Below are positions 34,878-44,691 of a stretch of DNA of 64,000 nucleotides, piece by piece. Numbering within the stretch: position 1 is the stretch's first letter; each line of letters starts with the position of its first letter. Position numbers and translations under genes: made by a program. The notes beneath the pieces were generated by a model that was not told the origin of the DNA, ran no database searches, and worked only from the letters and a program-made list of their open reading frames with translations. The stretch is from Cycas panzhihuaensis (taxonomy: Eukaryota; Cycadophyta): contig CM041465.1 in assembly GCA_023213395.1 (NCBI GenBank), positions 165,609,741 to 165,673,740 on the forward strand, given 5' to 3'.

Positions 34878-36110
34878 AAGAAGGGAGCTAGTCTCGCCTC
34901 TTCTGCTGGTTTCGCTACTCCGTGTGATCCTTTCTATACCGTTTGACCTCCACGCTGGGCCCCAACGCTGCGTGTTATACCATTCCTTCTCTTTCCTCGA
35001 CATCGCTTGGCCGACCTTGCATGCGCCTGCTTCTCTCGCTGTCATGCGGTCTACCCCTTTGTTAAGACCCCGAGTATAGCCTTCTTGCCTCGTCTTGATC
35101 CCGATCCGACTATGGAAGGGTACTCTTCCGATTGACCTATCCCGCCTTGCTATGGAAACCCAAGCTCTTCCTTCATTATTCCCGAGTCCACCCAAGAGGG
35201 TGACGACCTTTTACTACCCGATCGATCAACACCTTTCTTGTGCTCCCCATCCTTCTACCGACGCCTTAGAGGGATCCGCTCCTCCCGAGGATCACCGCAA
35301 GAGGCGATTTTTATGAGGAACCTTCGATGGACATGCCTTGTTCGAGGTCCCGATCACCTCTTATGGGTATGTGGGGACTCCTCCCGCTGACGTGCTTGAG
35401 GTTTCGACGGATGCCGCTGCATGCAAGATGCTCTCAACCACGTCCCGAATGGCTTGAGGGTGTCCCGCGCAGGGAGCCTCTTCCTCCTCTCGCTCTTCCC
35501 CTCACGCTTCATCCTCGTCCGCCTTTCCCGTGACAACAAACCCTTTCGTGCTCACGCCAGACACCCCATTCGCTTCCTCGCAATGGGGGCACGATGGCAC
35601 CTTCCATCCCTTATCAAGGCCCTAATGCCTTAAGGCCTTCTCACGGTGTCTGCCCCTCAACCGGGGTTAGCATACCCGCTCCCGATCCAACTAATGTGCC
35701 GCCCCTAATCGCACATGCCGCCTCCTAAGAGGCCTAGTCGCCTGCTAGCCTTCCACCGCCAACAGTGGGATCTGCTCCCACGCATCCTCCAACCCAAGCG
35801 TTGGTGCTTCTTTCACGCTCCCTGTGGTATACTTCTCAACCTTGGGCGGTGGTAGGGAAGCCGCCTTCTGCTTATGGGTGGATCCGCTACACCCATACGG
35901 AATGGCCCCACCTACGGGTGGCCGTATGGGCGTAACCCTGCCCGCATCCCTCTTGTCCGCCATCCAATGCGGTTCCATCCGTTGTGCCTTCGCAAGGAAT
36001 CGACTCCCTTCCAAGGCGCCCTTTTTCCCGCCCTTGTCAAGGGGTGGCTCCTCAAGGAGGATGGGTGTCCTACCCCATCCGCCTCCTTGCGCCACCTACT
36101 TCGACGCTCG
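34878..36110 (+). other. Leader and gag N-terminal region of element G
   Basis: No single long frame. Pro/Ser-rich and Arg-rich frame fragments switch register often. The fragment near 35820-36110 (PVVYFSTLGGGREAAFCLW, APPTGGRMG) has a counterpart in element H near 56806-57114, so some of this was probably the gag N terminus. The start codon of gag cannot be fixed. Confidence 0.5.
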
Positions 36111-37090
36111 CTGATCCTACGGTTCGAGCAAGGCGCGCCTTCGTGGACTTTAGGTCAACCCCTCTCTCGGTTGAGGCGTTGCGAACCAACTTGCCGCCTC
36201 ATCCTCCGAAGTTCCTAGATTCGATGGGACTTCGTCAGAAGACCATGAGCATGTCCGTAGTTTCTATGGCATGCATCGACATCGGGCTTACGACCATATT
36301 TTGATGAAACTCTTTCCTCGATCCTTGCAGGTGACGCCCTTAAATGGTTTTATCGTCTCCCGCCCACTCGATCTATTCATTCCGGAATTGGTGGACGAGT
36401 TCATCAATTACTTTGATGTAGCTCGCCCATTCGAGAGCAGGATGAAATCCCTTCTCTCGCTCAAACAAGGTCACGATGAGATGAATCGTGACTTTGTGCG
36501 GCGATTCCACGATCTGCTTCACTCCACCAAGGCGACTTTGCCCGAGGAGCTGAAGCGGGACCTGTTTGTCAATGCACTTCGTCCCGAAGTCCACGTGGAA
36601 GTCCTCAAGATGGGGCGACCACGCAGTGATTCCGCGATCGCCAAGTGCTTGGCGTTGGAGGCTATTGAGATCCAAGCTGGTCTCAAGAAACCTCTTAAGC
36701 CCTCACAACGCCGTGAGGCACCACCCCCTACCAAAGACACTAAACCTTCTCAGCCGACGCGGTCTTCCTCTCATCCTACCGAGAGGACCTTAGATCCCCT
36801 CACCTCAGCTATACGCCTGCCTCGAGGCGTCGATGAAGGAGCTCAAGCTTCAAGGTCCTTCGTCTCCTACTTCAAACAAACAAGTCCAACAAACTACCCA
36901 AGTTCCTCTTCCCAGGAATGGGAACACCCAGTCCTCCCAAGCGAGAAGGTCCGACCCTCCGCTTGAGAAGAAGTGGTGTTCCATTCATGGGGATTGCTTC
37001 CATGACGATTCACGTTGTAGGGCCCAAAGATCCAAAGGATGCCCCTCGGCGATTCCTCTCCCAAACGGGCCTCAAGGCCTAATCTAGACC
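36111..37090 (+). pseudogene. Tat-like gag (element G)
   Basis: Gag core in at least three registers. It begins DFRSTPLSVEALRTNLPPH, then HEHVRSFYGMHRHRAYDHIL and the ALKWFYRLP block (gag WF motif) near 36335. Then follow VDEFINYFDVARPFESRMKS and LLSLKQGHDEMNRDFVRRFH with DLLHSTKATLPEELKRDLFV, inside the open frame 36271-36966. These match the retrotransposon-gag domain. The zinc knuckle is KKWCSIHGDCFHDDSRC at about 36969-37020, the CxxHxxxxHxxxxC form of Tat/Athila gags. The register changes are small indels. Confidence 0.85.
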
Positions 37091-37599
37091 AACCTGCTCA
37101 CAAGGATCCGTTCCTAAACATGGGGAACGTGATCGCAACCCCAAACCAAGAACAACCGTAATCGAGGAAGATCACACGATCCCCACCCTTCCCGCGACAA
37201 AGGGAAGGGCGCCTTAACTCTTCTTCCTCTTCTCGTTCTCCTGGCCGTACTCGCCGCCTTCACGACCTAATAGGGGAAGAAGGTGATTCGGTTGCTTGAA
37301 GCAACTCTCGGACTTTCGCCCTTACGCGATCTCAAACTGCTAAGGAAGCGGCGGGGGCTGCCGGTTCTTCCGCTCCTTCCGATCCCCTTCCGGAGACCCT
37401 TCCTCCGGAAATCCCTCTTTCCCCAAGGCTATTCCCCGTGGCGGGGTCGTTACGACTTTCGAAGGGCACTTACCCAACCGGGAAGGGTAAACCCTTCTCC
37501 GTCGTGGGACGAGCTCCATACTTGGCCGCAGAATGTCCTTGATGGACGCTCGAGGAGTTGTCCCGAGCAACGGGCCCTCCTCTGGAAGCTTTAGGATCG

Positions 37600-38090
37600 G
37601 GAGATGTGCTGTCACGCTTTGGGCGTCGCCCAGGTGGCGGACCCACTATTTCCTTCGATCCTAAGGATCTTCCTCCGGTGAACGGAACGCTGGAACTTCC
37701 CATTCACCATCACGATCGATCGCTGATTGTACCCTCCAAGAACCGTTGTCGACAACGGCTCTTACATCAATGCCATGCCCTGCGTGTTATGCAAGAGCTT
37801 GGTATCTCATATGGAACCTGCTCGGCGATGCCAAGGGTATGACGGTAGCGAGAAGACCCCTCTCGGATCTGTCGCGATCCCGCTCACCCTTGGGGGCAAA
37901 ACCGTTCTTGCCGATGTTGTAGTCCTCGACGTTGACGTGGATTACAACCTCCTTCTGGGTCGCCCATGGCTCGACCAAATGGGAGCCGTGTGTTCGACCC
38001 TTTGGGGACAGCTTAAATTCGTCCATGACGGACGAATGAGAGTGGTTCCCCGTGAACGTCCTTTTTCCAAACAAACTCGTTATGCCAATT
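37600..38090 (+). pseudogene. Tat-like aspartic protease (element G)
   Basis: A frame fragment near 37640-37730 (TISFDPKDLPPVNGTLELPI) precedes the active site VVDNGSYINAMPCVLCKSL, with D-N-G at 37751-37759. The frame continues open to about 38323 and includes GSVAIPLTLGGKTVLADVVV and DYNLLLGRPWLDQMGAVCST, then LWGQLKFVHDGRM. The YNLLLGRPW...GAVxSTLxQxLKF ending is characteristic of Tat/Athila proteases. DNG at the active site is common in these families. It is the best-preserved coding unit of element G. Confidence 0.9.
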
Positions 38091-38323
38091 CGGCAAACCA
38101 AGGTTCACCCACTCACGCCTCGGCTTGTTCAATTGGTATACCCAATCCGTCAGAAGAAGATCCCACATCTTCCCTTCCTAGTCTCGCACGCTTTGCCCCT
38201 ATTGGCGTCGGGAGTTATGGGTACCTTGCTTCGTTCAGCGATGATGAATCGCTCGACGAAGACGAGGGTTGTCTCCACGCCATTTCTTTCCTTCGCGCCA
38301 ATAGGCCGCACTGCCTCGCCTAG

Positions 38324-39210
38324 GCCCTCGCTTGGAACCTCTCGTTGGTGAGACTAGCCCCTCGTGCGTGTCACACACCATCGCTCGTCCGACCCGCCCG
38401 CCGGTTCTTCTTTTCATTACCCGCAGTGATGGTTTTGAGGAATTGCCTTTCGCCCCTTTCGAGGAGCCTCTTTCTGGTTTTCCTTGGTTCCATGAAAGAG
38501 TTGAGCGATCCGATGATCACCTGGTCCGTTGCTCCTTTCCTTCGGTAGCAATGTTTCTTCTACTCGAAATAGGGTCATCCATGGAGTGGACTATTTCGAG
38601 GATGATGAAGCCTATTTGGAGCACTGGCGGGCCTTGCACCTAATCGCCTTCCGTCACCACCGGCTCGGTCACCTGAAGAGCCATGCGATCGGAATCACGT
38701 TCGCCGATCCGACCCCCTCCCCTAATCCCCCTCCTCCCGTTGATCTTGAACCTCTTCACTTTGATGTGGGCTATGCCATGTGCATGGGGGAATTCAAGAC
38801 GTAGTCTTGGCCCGCAAGGTCATTAGGGTTGGGGCTAATGCTCTCCGATGAGATTAGGGAATATTCCCTTCATTCCGTGAATTTCGAGACATTTTCGTGG
38901 GATTATGTCGACATGAAGGGAATCGACCCTCGATTGTCACCCATAACCTCACCACCCTTCCCGGCGCCCACCCCTGGCGCCTGTAAGTCTGGTTCCTCTT
39001 CACCAAGCTCGCCACCGCCAAGATGGAGGTAGAAAAGCCGGACGCCGAGCTCGAATATCTCCATGACCGTTGACCAAATTCCAACCCGTTGGTCGGTCCT
39101 TTGTCATTATCGAATCTCTCGATAATGGTGCCTATAGGATAGCCACCGGAGGGGCTCGAATTTGAGAAAGCCGTTAATGGATGTTCCTTAAGAAGTTTTA
39201 CGCTTGACCC
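38324..39210 (+). pseudogene. Residual pol: RT start joined to integrase end (element G)
   Basis: Linker frames (ITRSDGFEELPFAPF, VIHGVDYFEDDEAYLEHW, ALHLIAFRHHRLG) lead to the typical RT entry motif FETFSWDYVDMKGIDPRL at about 38885-38940 and the following VRxxLxxxHP-like stretch near 38985. Within about 100 bp the sequence jumps to an integrase C-terminal part (IESLDNGAYRIATGG near 39105-39155, then NG..LKKFYA near 39175-39205). RT catalytic motifs, the normal RNase H, and the integrase zinc finger and core are absent: a deletion of roughly 3 kb compared with a complete Tat element. Confidence 0.75.
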
Positions 39211-39900
39211 TTCTACGATCCCTCGCCTCGCCTCCGAAACGAGCCTAAACTACCATCTTAGGTTGTCCCCATTCTTCCGTGCAAGGTAGAATGGCTATTT
39301 AAGATGGATCCCGCTTTGTCTCTCTCGGGTTCCGTCTGCGAACCCGCTCCTCAGATCCTCTGGGAACCTTGGTCCTCTCGCTGGGCATCTCCCAACCGGA
39401 GGACGCTTGGGGGCATTGTTGCCTCTTTCCCTCTGGCGCTTCTTCGCATATCCCGTTATGCTCTCTTGCACATGTATGCCGCCTGCTTCCTAACCTCACA
39501 CCTCCATGTCGCCCACTACCAAGGTGTGTGTGTGCCCTCATAGGTGTGTGGTTATACATGGAAGGAAACGGTGCATCATACAAGAAATGTTCATAACATG
39601 AATCACCTACTACACAACATAACACTCACCCCATGCACGTATACATATCAAAATCATGTCATCATACATCCTAGGAAGCCGGTGTCCTCGCAGGGGGGGT
39701 ACAATCATATGGTCCTATATATGACCCCCTGGAGGCCCGTGCTTTCCTCTGCCAAACTATCCATCCATGTTCATCCGCTATGGCCCCACTGGTTACCTCA
39801 TTGCTAGGTCCTCCTACCCTCGACGCCACCGTTGTCTGCTTTCTAAGTGTTGCCTTAATCACCGATCATCCGCTTGATTTTGTGTCACCTATGTTCCGTT
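39211..39900 (+). other. Element G region between integrase end and RNase H-like module
   Basis: About 700 bp without a recognised protein. The part 39240-39600 is shared with element H on the other strand (near 54240-53880), including the frame fragment WLYMEGN, so it is a genuine family sequence. A short AT-rich run near 39590-39670 matches a longer AT-rich patch in H. Confidence 0.55.
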
Positions 39901-40200
39901 TACATCTTTACCGACGGAAGTCATGCAGAACTCGACCTTCACCACAAGCGTGGATTCTCCGCACCCTTCCGTTATGATCTCCTCCGCCTGGGATCTTCCT
40001 CCTGAGGCTACCAACAATGAAGCCGAGTATACACCGCCATCAAGCCCTTACCGATGCCCTTCGCTTCCATCACGGACCCATTGTTTTGCTCGCGACTCTC
40101 AAGTTGTGGTGTCTCATCTCACCCAGTGTCTACCGTGCGATGCCCTCACTTGAGGACTCTTGCTCGCCGCCGATCCCTCCCGGCCCGCTTTCTCTTCCGT
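39901..40200 (+). pseudogene. RNase H-like module downstream of integrase (element G)
   Basis: YIFTDGSHAE with the first catalytic Asp at 39913-39915, then PEATNNEAEY at 40001-40030 with the second acidic cluster, then ARDSQVVVSHL near 40088-40120, the third. This spacing and the TNNEAEY and DSQVVV motifs are those of the retroelement RNase H of Tat-type elements. The module is in several registers, so it is inactive as written. Its place after the integrase C terminus, rather than between RT and integrase, suggests the additional archaeal-type RNase H that Tat elements carry. A rearranged ordinary RNase H is the alternative. Confidence 0.7.
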
Positions 40201-40672
40201 TGATATCCAAGATATCCCTGCTCTCAACGCCGAGGCGGATAGCCTTGTTCGCCTCATCCTCGAGCGCACTGCTCGCCTCGCCGACCGGCCCCCGAGTCTT
40301 GCTTGGCCTTCCGCCGCCCAAGCCTCAGCCGTTGGTCGCCTCCGTCATGATTTGCTCGCACCTCCGAAATCGGGTTGCTAACGAGGTAAAACTATGGTAC
40401 CCACCATTTGTTCCCCATGTGGTCCCGCATGCTCCTTTGCATTCATTGTGGTGGGGGCGCCTCACCGCCTCTTTCTCCCGCCGGCTTCGTGTGGCTCATA
40501 GCATTTCTATGTTGTCTCCACCGCCAGATCCACGCTGCCCGCCACGACACTCGCCAAGACCCTTGCCCACCGATCCGATCTTGATTGATATATCTATATA
40601 CACATGTGCTAAGCGGTTGTGTTGCCGATTCGCCATCGCATCGCTTCCGAGCTACGAGGCTCACGCTATAAG
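40201..40672 (+). other. Element G sequence before the 3' LTR
   Basis: Frame fragments without recognised domains. The last 150 bp (atatatctatatacacatgtgct, then gattcgccatcgcat) match the region before the 3' LTR of element H. No clear polypurine tract is present directly before the LTR at 40673; the sequence there is gctcacgctataag. Confidence 0.6.
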
Positions 40673-43181
40673 TGTTTCCGGCCCGGAATGGATACTAATC
40701 ACCGACTGTAAGTGTGTGTATGTCTCTAGCATTATCGCCACTTTTGTGTACCGATTGTCCGCCACATATTTGCATGCGTATGACTTTGTGGGCGGTGCCG
40801 TCAGTCCACACCTATGTTTAGCCTATGACGACTATAGCAGGGCACACTCTTAGCGAGTGTGGCACCACAGTGACCGTGACATTTCCCGTGATCCGCCTCC
40901 TCTCTCCTGGACCCACCGGGTTTGCGCCACCTCCACCCGTGTGATGCCTCATCGCCGCTGTTAGCTTGCCACCTCGTTTGGGGCCTATTTCGCCTCCGTG
41001 GGCCCGTTTCTTGGCTTGTTTGCTCCCGTGGGTGTTTTAGTTGTCCTTAGCCTTTTCTACCGCTTGCCCCACTGGACCGGCCATGGGCCCCATTTCAGGT
41101 CTCCCCGGTGCATACCGTAATCTTCGCGGCATCGCTGCGTGATCTTCGCGGCATCATGGAATTTTCGCAGCATCACTGGAATATCCGCCAGATCGCTTAA
41201 AATTTCCGCCAGACGACTGCCTCTGCTTGTTTTTAAAATCCGTGGCAATTTCGCATTTATCGCGAACCGCCACGTGGTTCGCGCCTTTTTCCCTTCCACC
41301 GTGCCCTATTCGCAGCATTTTAGGGTTTTGCTTTAGTACTTAAGCATCTTTTGGGACTTTTTGGATCTTTTACTCACTTTGGAAGTTACTCTCAAGAAAA
41401 CTCTCCCGCCTCGCTCGCTCTCGTCTGCTGCTGAACCGGACTGCACTCTTCATACATACCACCTCCTTCTACTTCGGTTGAGACATTCTCTCAACCCCTC
41501 AAGCGCCTGGAGAGGGCTCCTTTGAAGCTTTCCAAATGGCCTCTATCCAGCACCATGAGCCCCACGCTTGCGGTGTGTTCTCCATCATACTGTGAGTGGC
41601 CTCAAACCCGCTTCTTCCGTATCCGGGTGCTTTTTCCCCTCCTTCATTGGTTTTGGCCGAGGCAAGCCCCTTGCCTCTTCCTCCTGTGTACTCTTTACTT
41701 TTTGTTAAGTTCTTTGCAATATTCTTGCTCCACTCATTTGTTCATGTTTGTTGCTTGAAGTTTGATCCTCTTTCCTTTGTGAGGACTCCGTCCCACTTTC
41801 TCTTGTCTCTTGCCTCGCGCTTGGCCCAAAGCAACAAGTGAGGGGTTGCATAGGCTTTGGGAGAGGAGCCGGGTGGATTCCAGACACCTTCCACGCTCCC
41901 GGTGGCTCCAAGCCCTCCAAAGCTTCCTCTCGCCTCATGTTGCTCTTGGCCATCTAAACAAGGGTTTAGAGACTCAGTGGTCGCTTAAACCAAATACTGC
42001 CACGAGTTGCGCTGATTTGGGACCCTTTGCTCGTGTTTGGGAATCATTCGTAGTTCTCAACTACCATTCGTGGCTTTGTTTTTGCTCCCTAAGCAGGCTT
42101 GCTCCTCAGAGCATCCTTGCCCCGTGGGTGTCTTTGGGTCTTTCTTGCCCCTTTGCTACTATTTTCTAGCCTTGAGTCTTGACTTTCTCCTCACGCCTGC
42201 GTGGCTCTTGGGGAGAGGTTTGGGCACCATTTGCGCGGTGAGGCCACTCCGAGGCTTACCTTGTTGTCCCACTTTATTTAGAGTATTTTTCCCTTGATTT
42301 CCTCCTCGTTGGACTAACATTGATGCATGCCTATTTGGATTTCGACTTATGTTGATATATATATATTGTTAGACCTTGTGCGTTGCATGTTAGTACCCTC
42401 CTTCTGGAGGAGGAAGATCTTTGTCGCCAGGTGTATTTGAGACGCACGAGAACGTTACGCTGATTTCTCTATCGGTGAGCGCCTCTTGCATGTGTTACAA
42501 CTTACGTTATCTCATTTCCTAGTTAGCTTCCTTCTTTCTTTCTAGATTGCACTTATTTTCCTGGGAAGGTAAGGAAGCCCCTGCTCGCCACGCCTCACAT
42601 CCCAGACGCTATGGAGCGGTTGGTACTCGTGCGGGCTACATCACCTCGCACGCCTTGGCCTGTACACATTTCCTCCTCTTGCAGATCTTGTTCTTTTCCT
42701 TTTTCTTCCTTAGTAATTAAGACATTGAAGATTAAAAGGAAAATTACCTTGTGTTTATTTGTTACGATTTACTTCATTTGCATGCACCCCTCATCGTCCG
42801 TAGGAAAGGTTGTAGGAGCCTTCTTGATCCCTACTTTTCCTTCCTCCCTAACCGCACGAGCATCTCGCCTCCCGCTGCTCTCGTGTCCCTGCTAGGTTGT
42901 GTAGGGTTGCTTTTGGCCTATCCCTCCCAGGTCCCTTCTCTCCTTCCGCCACCCAAGGGTGGGAGGGTCCCGCCGGCCAACTCGGGTCATCTTACGACTT
43001 CGCCTCTTTATCCAAGGTGGTGAAGGGTCACCCAAGAGTAGCCATACTCCATTGCGGATCCCGAACTCCGGCCCCCAAGACGGGCGCCTCTGGTAGTTGC
43101 TTGCCTTGTAGGTTCCACTTCCCACTGCTTGCCACCATCTCTCCCGCTACTATCAACAAAGCGGTTATCCCAGAAAGGCCA
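40673..43181 (+). repeat. 3' LTR of element G
   Basis: About 2509 bp, TGTTTCCGG...GAAAGGCCA, colinear with 32335-34853. The 19 bases that follow (43182-43200) resemble sequence after the 5' LTR (gactatactggg..caagaaggg) rather than a plain target duplication, before element F resumes at tttgtatagg. Confidence 0.9.
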
Positions 43182-43200
43182 GTCTAACTGGCAAGAAGGG

Positions 43201-44349
43201 TTTGTATAGGATGGCAGAAAAAGACTTATTTGTAGGCTCAAGAAATCATTGTATAGCCTAAAGCAATCACCCAGGCAATGGAACAAGAAGTTTGATGCCT
43301 TCATAGAGAGCCAACATTTCAAAAAAAGTGAGTATAATCATTGTGTTTACTTTAAATTCATGGATAATGGCTTATTCATTATCTTGGTATTATATATTGA
43401 TGACATGCTGGTTGCAAGCAAAAGCATAGAAGAAATCAATAAGCTAAAGGCTCAATTGGCTAGGACTTTTGATATGAAGGATCTAGGAGCTGCAAAACAA
43501 ATCTTAGATATGGAGATACATAGAGATAAGAAAAATGGTAAGCTATGGTTATCACAGAATAAATATATGGAGAAGCTACTAACCAGGTTTAGTATGGTAA
43601 ATGTGAAACTGGTGAGTATCCCATTAGCTTCCTATTTCAAGCTTTCTTCAAGTATGAGTCTTAGTAATGAAGAAGAAAAGGATTATATATCTCGTGTACC
43701 TTATGCCAGTGTGGTAGGAAGTTTGATGTATACCATGGTATGTACAAGACCTAACATTTTACATGCAGTCGATGTAGTTAGCAAGTTTATAGCAAATCCA
43801 GGAAAGGAACATTGGGTAGCAATGAAATGGGTGCTTCGATATTTGAGAGGCACAAGTGACTATTGCATCACCTTTGGAGGTACATGTAATCAGGTTTATG
43901 GATATGTTGATTCAGACTTTGTAGGAGATTTATATAAGAGAAGGTCTACTTCATATTATGTATTCACTCTTACAAATGGTCCAGTTAGTTGGATGTCAAA
44001 ATTGTAGAGCACAATTGCATTATCGACTACAGAACCTGAATATATTACTATAACACATGCTTGTAAAGAAACAATTTAGTTACAGGGCCTATTGGTTGAG
44101 CTTGGGAGGAAACACGAAAAGGTAAAGGTATTTTGTGACAGTTAAAGTTCCATTTACCTAGCCAAGAATCTAGCTTATCATAGTAGGACAAAGCATATTA
44201 CTTTTAAATACCATTTTGTTAGACAGGTTATGGAAGTAGGGGGAGTGGCACTTGAGAAGGTTAACACAAAATAAAATTATACTAATATGTTCGTAAAACC
44301 AATACTATTAGAGAAGTTTAAATGGTGTTTGACTTCTCTTGGCTTGTAG
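43201..44349 (+). pseudogene. Copia pol part 2: RT and RNase H (element F)
   Basis: RT resumes at GFV*DG and includes ICRLKKSLYSLKQSPRQWNK, the intact catalytic YIDD at 43393-43404, and DLGAAKQILDMEI. RT C terminus: YASVVGSLMYTMVCTRPNIL. RNase H: GYVDSDFVGDLYKRRSTSYY, ALSTTEPEYITITHACKE, the DSQ-equivalent CDS*SS, and RTKHITFKYHFVRQV. It ends SLGL-TAG at 44349. The stretch 43249-44007 is open for 252 codons, the longest clean copia segment here. Four stops follow, all at Gln or Trp positions. Confidence 0.93.
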
Positions 44350-44395
44350 AAAAGGTGATAAAGGTTCTAGGAAAGGTACCAGGTAAACTATTATC

Positions 44396-44406
44396 AAGGT
44401 AGAGAT
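44396..44406 (+). other. Polypurine tract of element F
   Basis: AAGGTAGAGAT immediately before the TG of the 3' LTR. Confidence 0.85.
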
Positions 44407-44686
44407 TGTTAAGTAATGTGATAACAATGGTTAAGAGGCTAAAATTTTGATAGGTTGGTAGTGCAATTTCCCTCCCAAACCTTCTTTAGGGGGTTCCAAA
44501 GGGGACAGGAGCCCCCCTTAGCTAGGGGTATGTGGGGGGTGTGGAACGCCCCCCACAAAGAAGGGGTTTGGGAGGGAAATCATGCTGCCAACTTGCCAAA
44601 ATTTTAATTCTGATTTCTGTAGCTAGTTGTAAGAATAGTTTAGATCTTGGTGGTGGTTTAAGGGTTAGGACCTTATCTTCTCAACA
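44407..44686 (+). repeat. Shortened 3' LTR of element F with a long hairpin
   Basis: Only 280 bp against 640 bp for the 5' copy. It matches the 5' LTR at its start and at its last 80 bp or so, and lacks about 360 bp between. In place of the matching middle it carries a long inverted repeat, 44438-44487 against 44557-44605, plus an inner perfect 9-bp stem (tgtgggggg / ccccccaca, 44531-44557). Confidence 0.88.
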
Positions 44687-44691
44687 TTGTC

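Larger units (their letters stand above)
32335..43181 (+). mobile_element. Element G: GC-rich Tat-like Ty3/gypsy, internally deleted
   Basis: A 10.8-kb GC-rich element with about 2.5-kb LTRs, inserted in the RT of element F between EEIYM and GFV. The interior holds a long leader, gag with zinc knuckle, aspartic protease, the very start of RT, the end of integrase and an RNase H-like module. Long LTRs, the GRPW-type protease ending, the TNNEAEY RNase H and a TGGCGACT-like primer site point to the Tat group. Most of RT, RNase H and integrase is missing, so it is non-autonomous. No clean target duplication was found. Confidence 0.85.
28863..44686 (+). mobile_element. Element F: Ty1/copia inserted in element E integrase
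   Basis: Copia of the same family as element C, in the opposite orientation to its host E. LTRs are 28863-29502 and 44407-44686. The flanks TTGTT (28858-28862) and TTGTC (44687-44691) are a 5-bp target duplication with one change. The GC-rich element G splits its RT. Without G it is about 5 kb, a usual copia length. The polyprotein frame is one uninterrupted register apart from transition-type stops. Confidence 0.93.

Noticed and set aside
33006-35316. Long GC-rich open frames (for example 33187-33603 and 34558-35079) that look gene-like or CpG-island-like
   Set aside because: They lie in the LTR of element G, recur as broken frames in the other LTR, and encode no recognisable domain; high GC makes chance frames long.
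40017-40853. 278-codon plus-strand open frame
   Set aside because: It runs from the RNase H-like region across the LTR boundary at 40673 in a register that does not encode the RNase H motifs; it is a chance frame.
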